Assembly (NCBI GenBank): GCA_030596245.1
Contig: JAUVKN010000019.1
Coordinates: 1-22,842 of the forward strand
Origin: Bacteroidia bacterium
GTDB lineage: Bacteria > Bacteroidota > Bacteroidia > Bacteroidales > GCA-2748055
Direction of reading: 5' to 3'
DNA length: 22,842 nt
Numbering within the stretch: the first letter of the stretch is position 1; every line of letters begins with the position of its first letter. The position numbers and the translations under genes were made by a program. The notes below the pieces were generated by a model. That model had not been told where the DNA came from. It did no database searches and saw only the letters and a program-made list of their open reading frames with translations. This document shows, piece after piece, positions 22,763-22,842 of this stretch.

Positions 22763-22842
22763 ATGAAAATGAACATGCTCAAATGTACTGCTGCATTATT
22801 TATTACGGCAATGATACTCTCTTCCCTGGTAACCAGTTGTTC
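22763..22842 (+). CDS. N-terminus of a predicted lipoprotein, cut by the window edge
   Basis: Only 26 codons are present. They form a lipoprotein signal: positive MKMNMLK, a hydrophobic stretch (CTAALFITAMILSSL) and a lipobox VTSC with the modifiable Cys at residue 26. The gene starts 70 bp after the flavoprotein stop; that gap is AT-rich and shows no clear hairpin or exact TAnnTTTG promoter. Its identity cannot be told. In a cluster like this, a SusD-like protein, glycan-binding lipoprotein or another hydrolase are all possible. Confidence 0.7.
   Translation, partial: MKMNMLKCTAALFITAMILSSLVTSC

Overview
The window looks like a chromosomal piece of a Bacteroidota bacterium, probably a polysaccharide-degrading member of Bacteroidia from an aquatic or sediment habitat. 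The signs are lipoprotein-type glycoside hydrolases and sulfatases, AT-rich promoters of the Bacteroidota form TAnnTTTG, weak or absent Shine-Dalgarno sites, a LytTR membrane regulator, and a lipoprotein start at the right edge. Genus assignment is not possible from the sequence alone.

Left arm (35-9298, all minus strand). A GH2 beta-galactosidase (lacZ-like, 6092-9298) heads a tight run into glpD, glpK and glpF, giving a complete route glycerol -> glycerol-3-phosphate -> DHAP next to a galactosidase. After a 119-bp gap with a promoter-like site come glyA and a TauE/SafE permease. Short tandem repeats sit in the glpD/glpK and glpK/glpF junctions and contain the upstream stop codons.

Middle (9299-11584). 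A 259-bp divergent region holds candidate promoters and a 39-codon minus-strand ORF that may be the broken end of a sulfatase. It is followed by an exported PHP-fold phosphodiesterase (Sb-PDE type) and a membrane-anchored LytTR regulator without a receiver domain.

AT-rich block (10745-15320). Behind a good promoter lies a compact four-gene unit: a GT2 glycosyltransferase, a B12-binding radical SAM enzyme (DUF4070/HpnP-like), a nitronate-monooxygenase-family flavoenzyme with a C-terminal four-cysteine cluster, and a shortened pentapeptide-repeat protein. With the LytTR gene this block is poorer in G+C than its flanks. The three enzymes look like an uncharacterised biosynthetic or modification pathway and are the best candidate here for an undescribed system.

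Right arm (15417-22842, plus strand). An MFS transporter, sulfatase, GH2 galactosidase-like enzyme, second sulfatase and iron-sulfur-flavoprotein-like reductase lie 2-81 bp apart, then a truncated lipoprotein gene begins. This resembles a sulfated-glycan utilisation cluster without SusC/SusD in view. The lipoprotein hydrolases would trim sulfated galactans or related glycans and the MFS protein would import the released sugars. Galactose release on both arms and glycerol catabolism on the left make beta-galactosyl-glycerol (for example from algal galactolipids) a reasonable inferred substrate for the lacZ-glp operon.

No rRNA, tRNA, CRISPR array, transposase or intact insertion sequence was seen. 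The largest gene-free stretch is the 259-bp region before the PHP gene.
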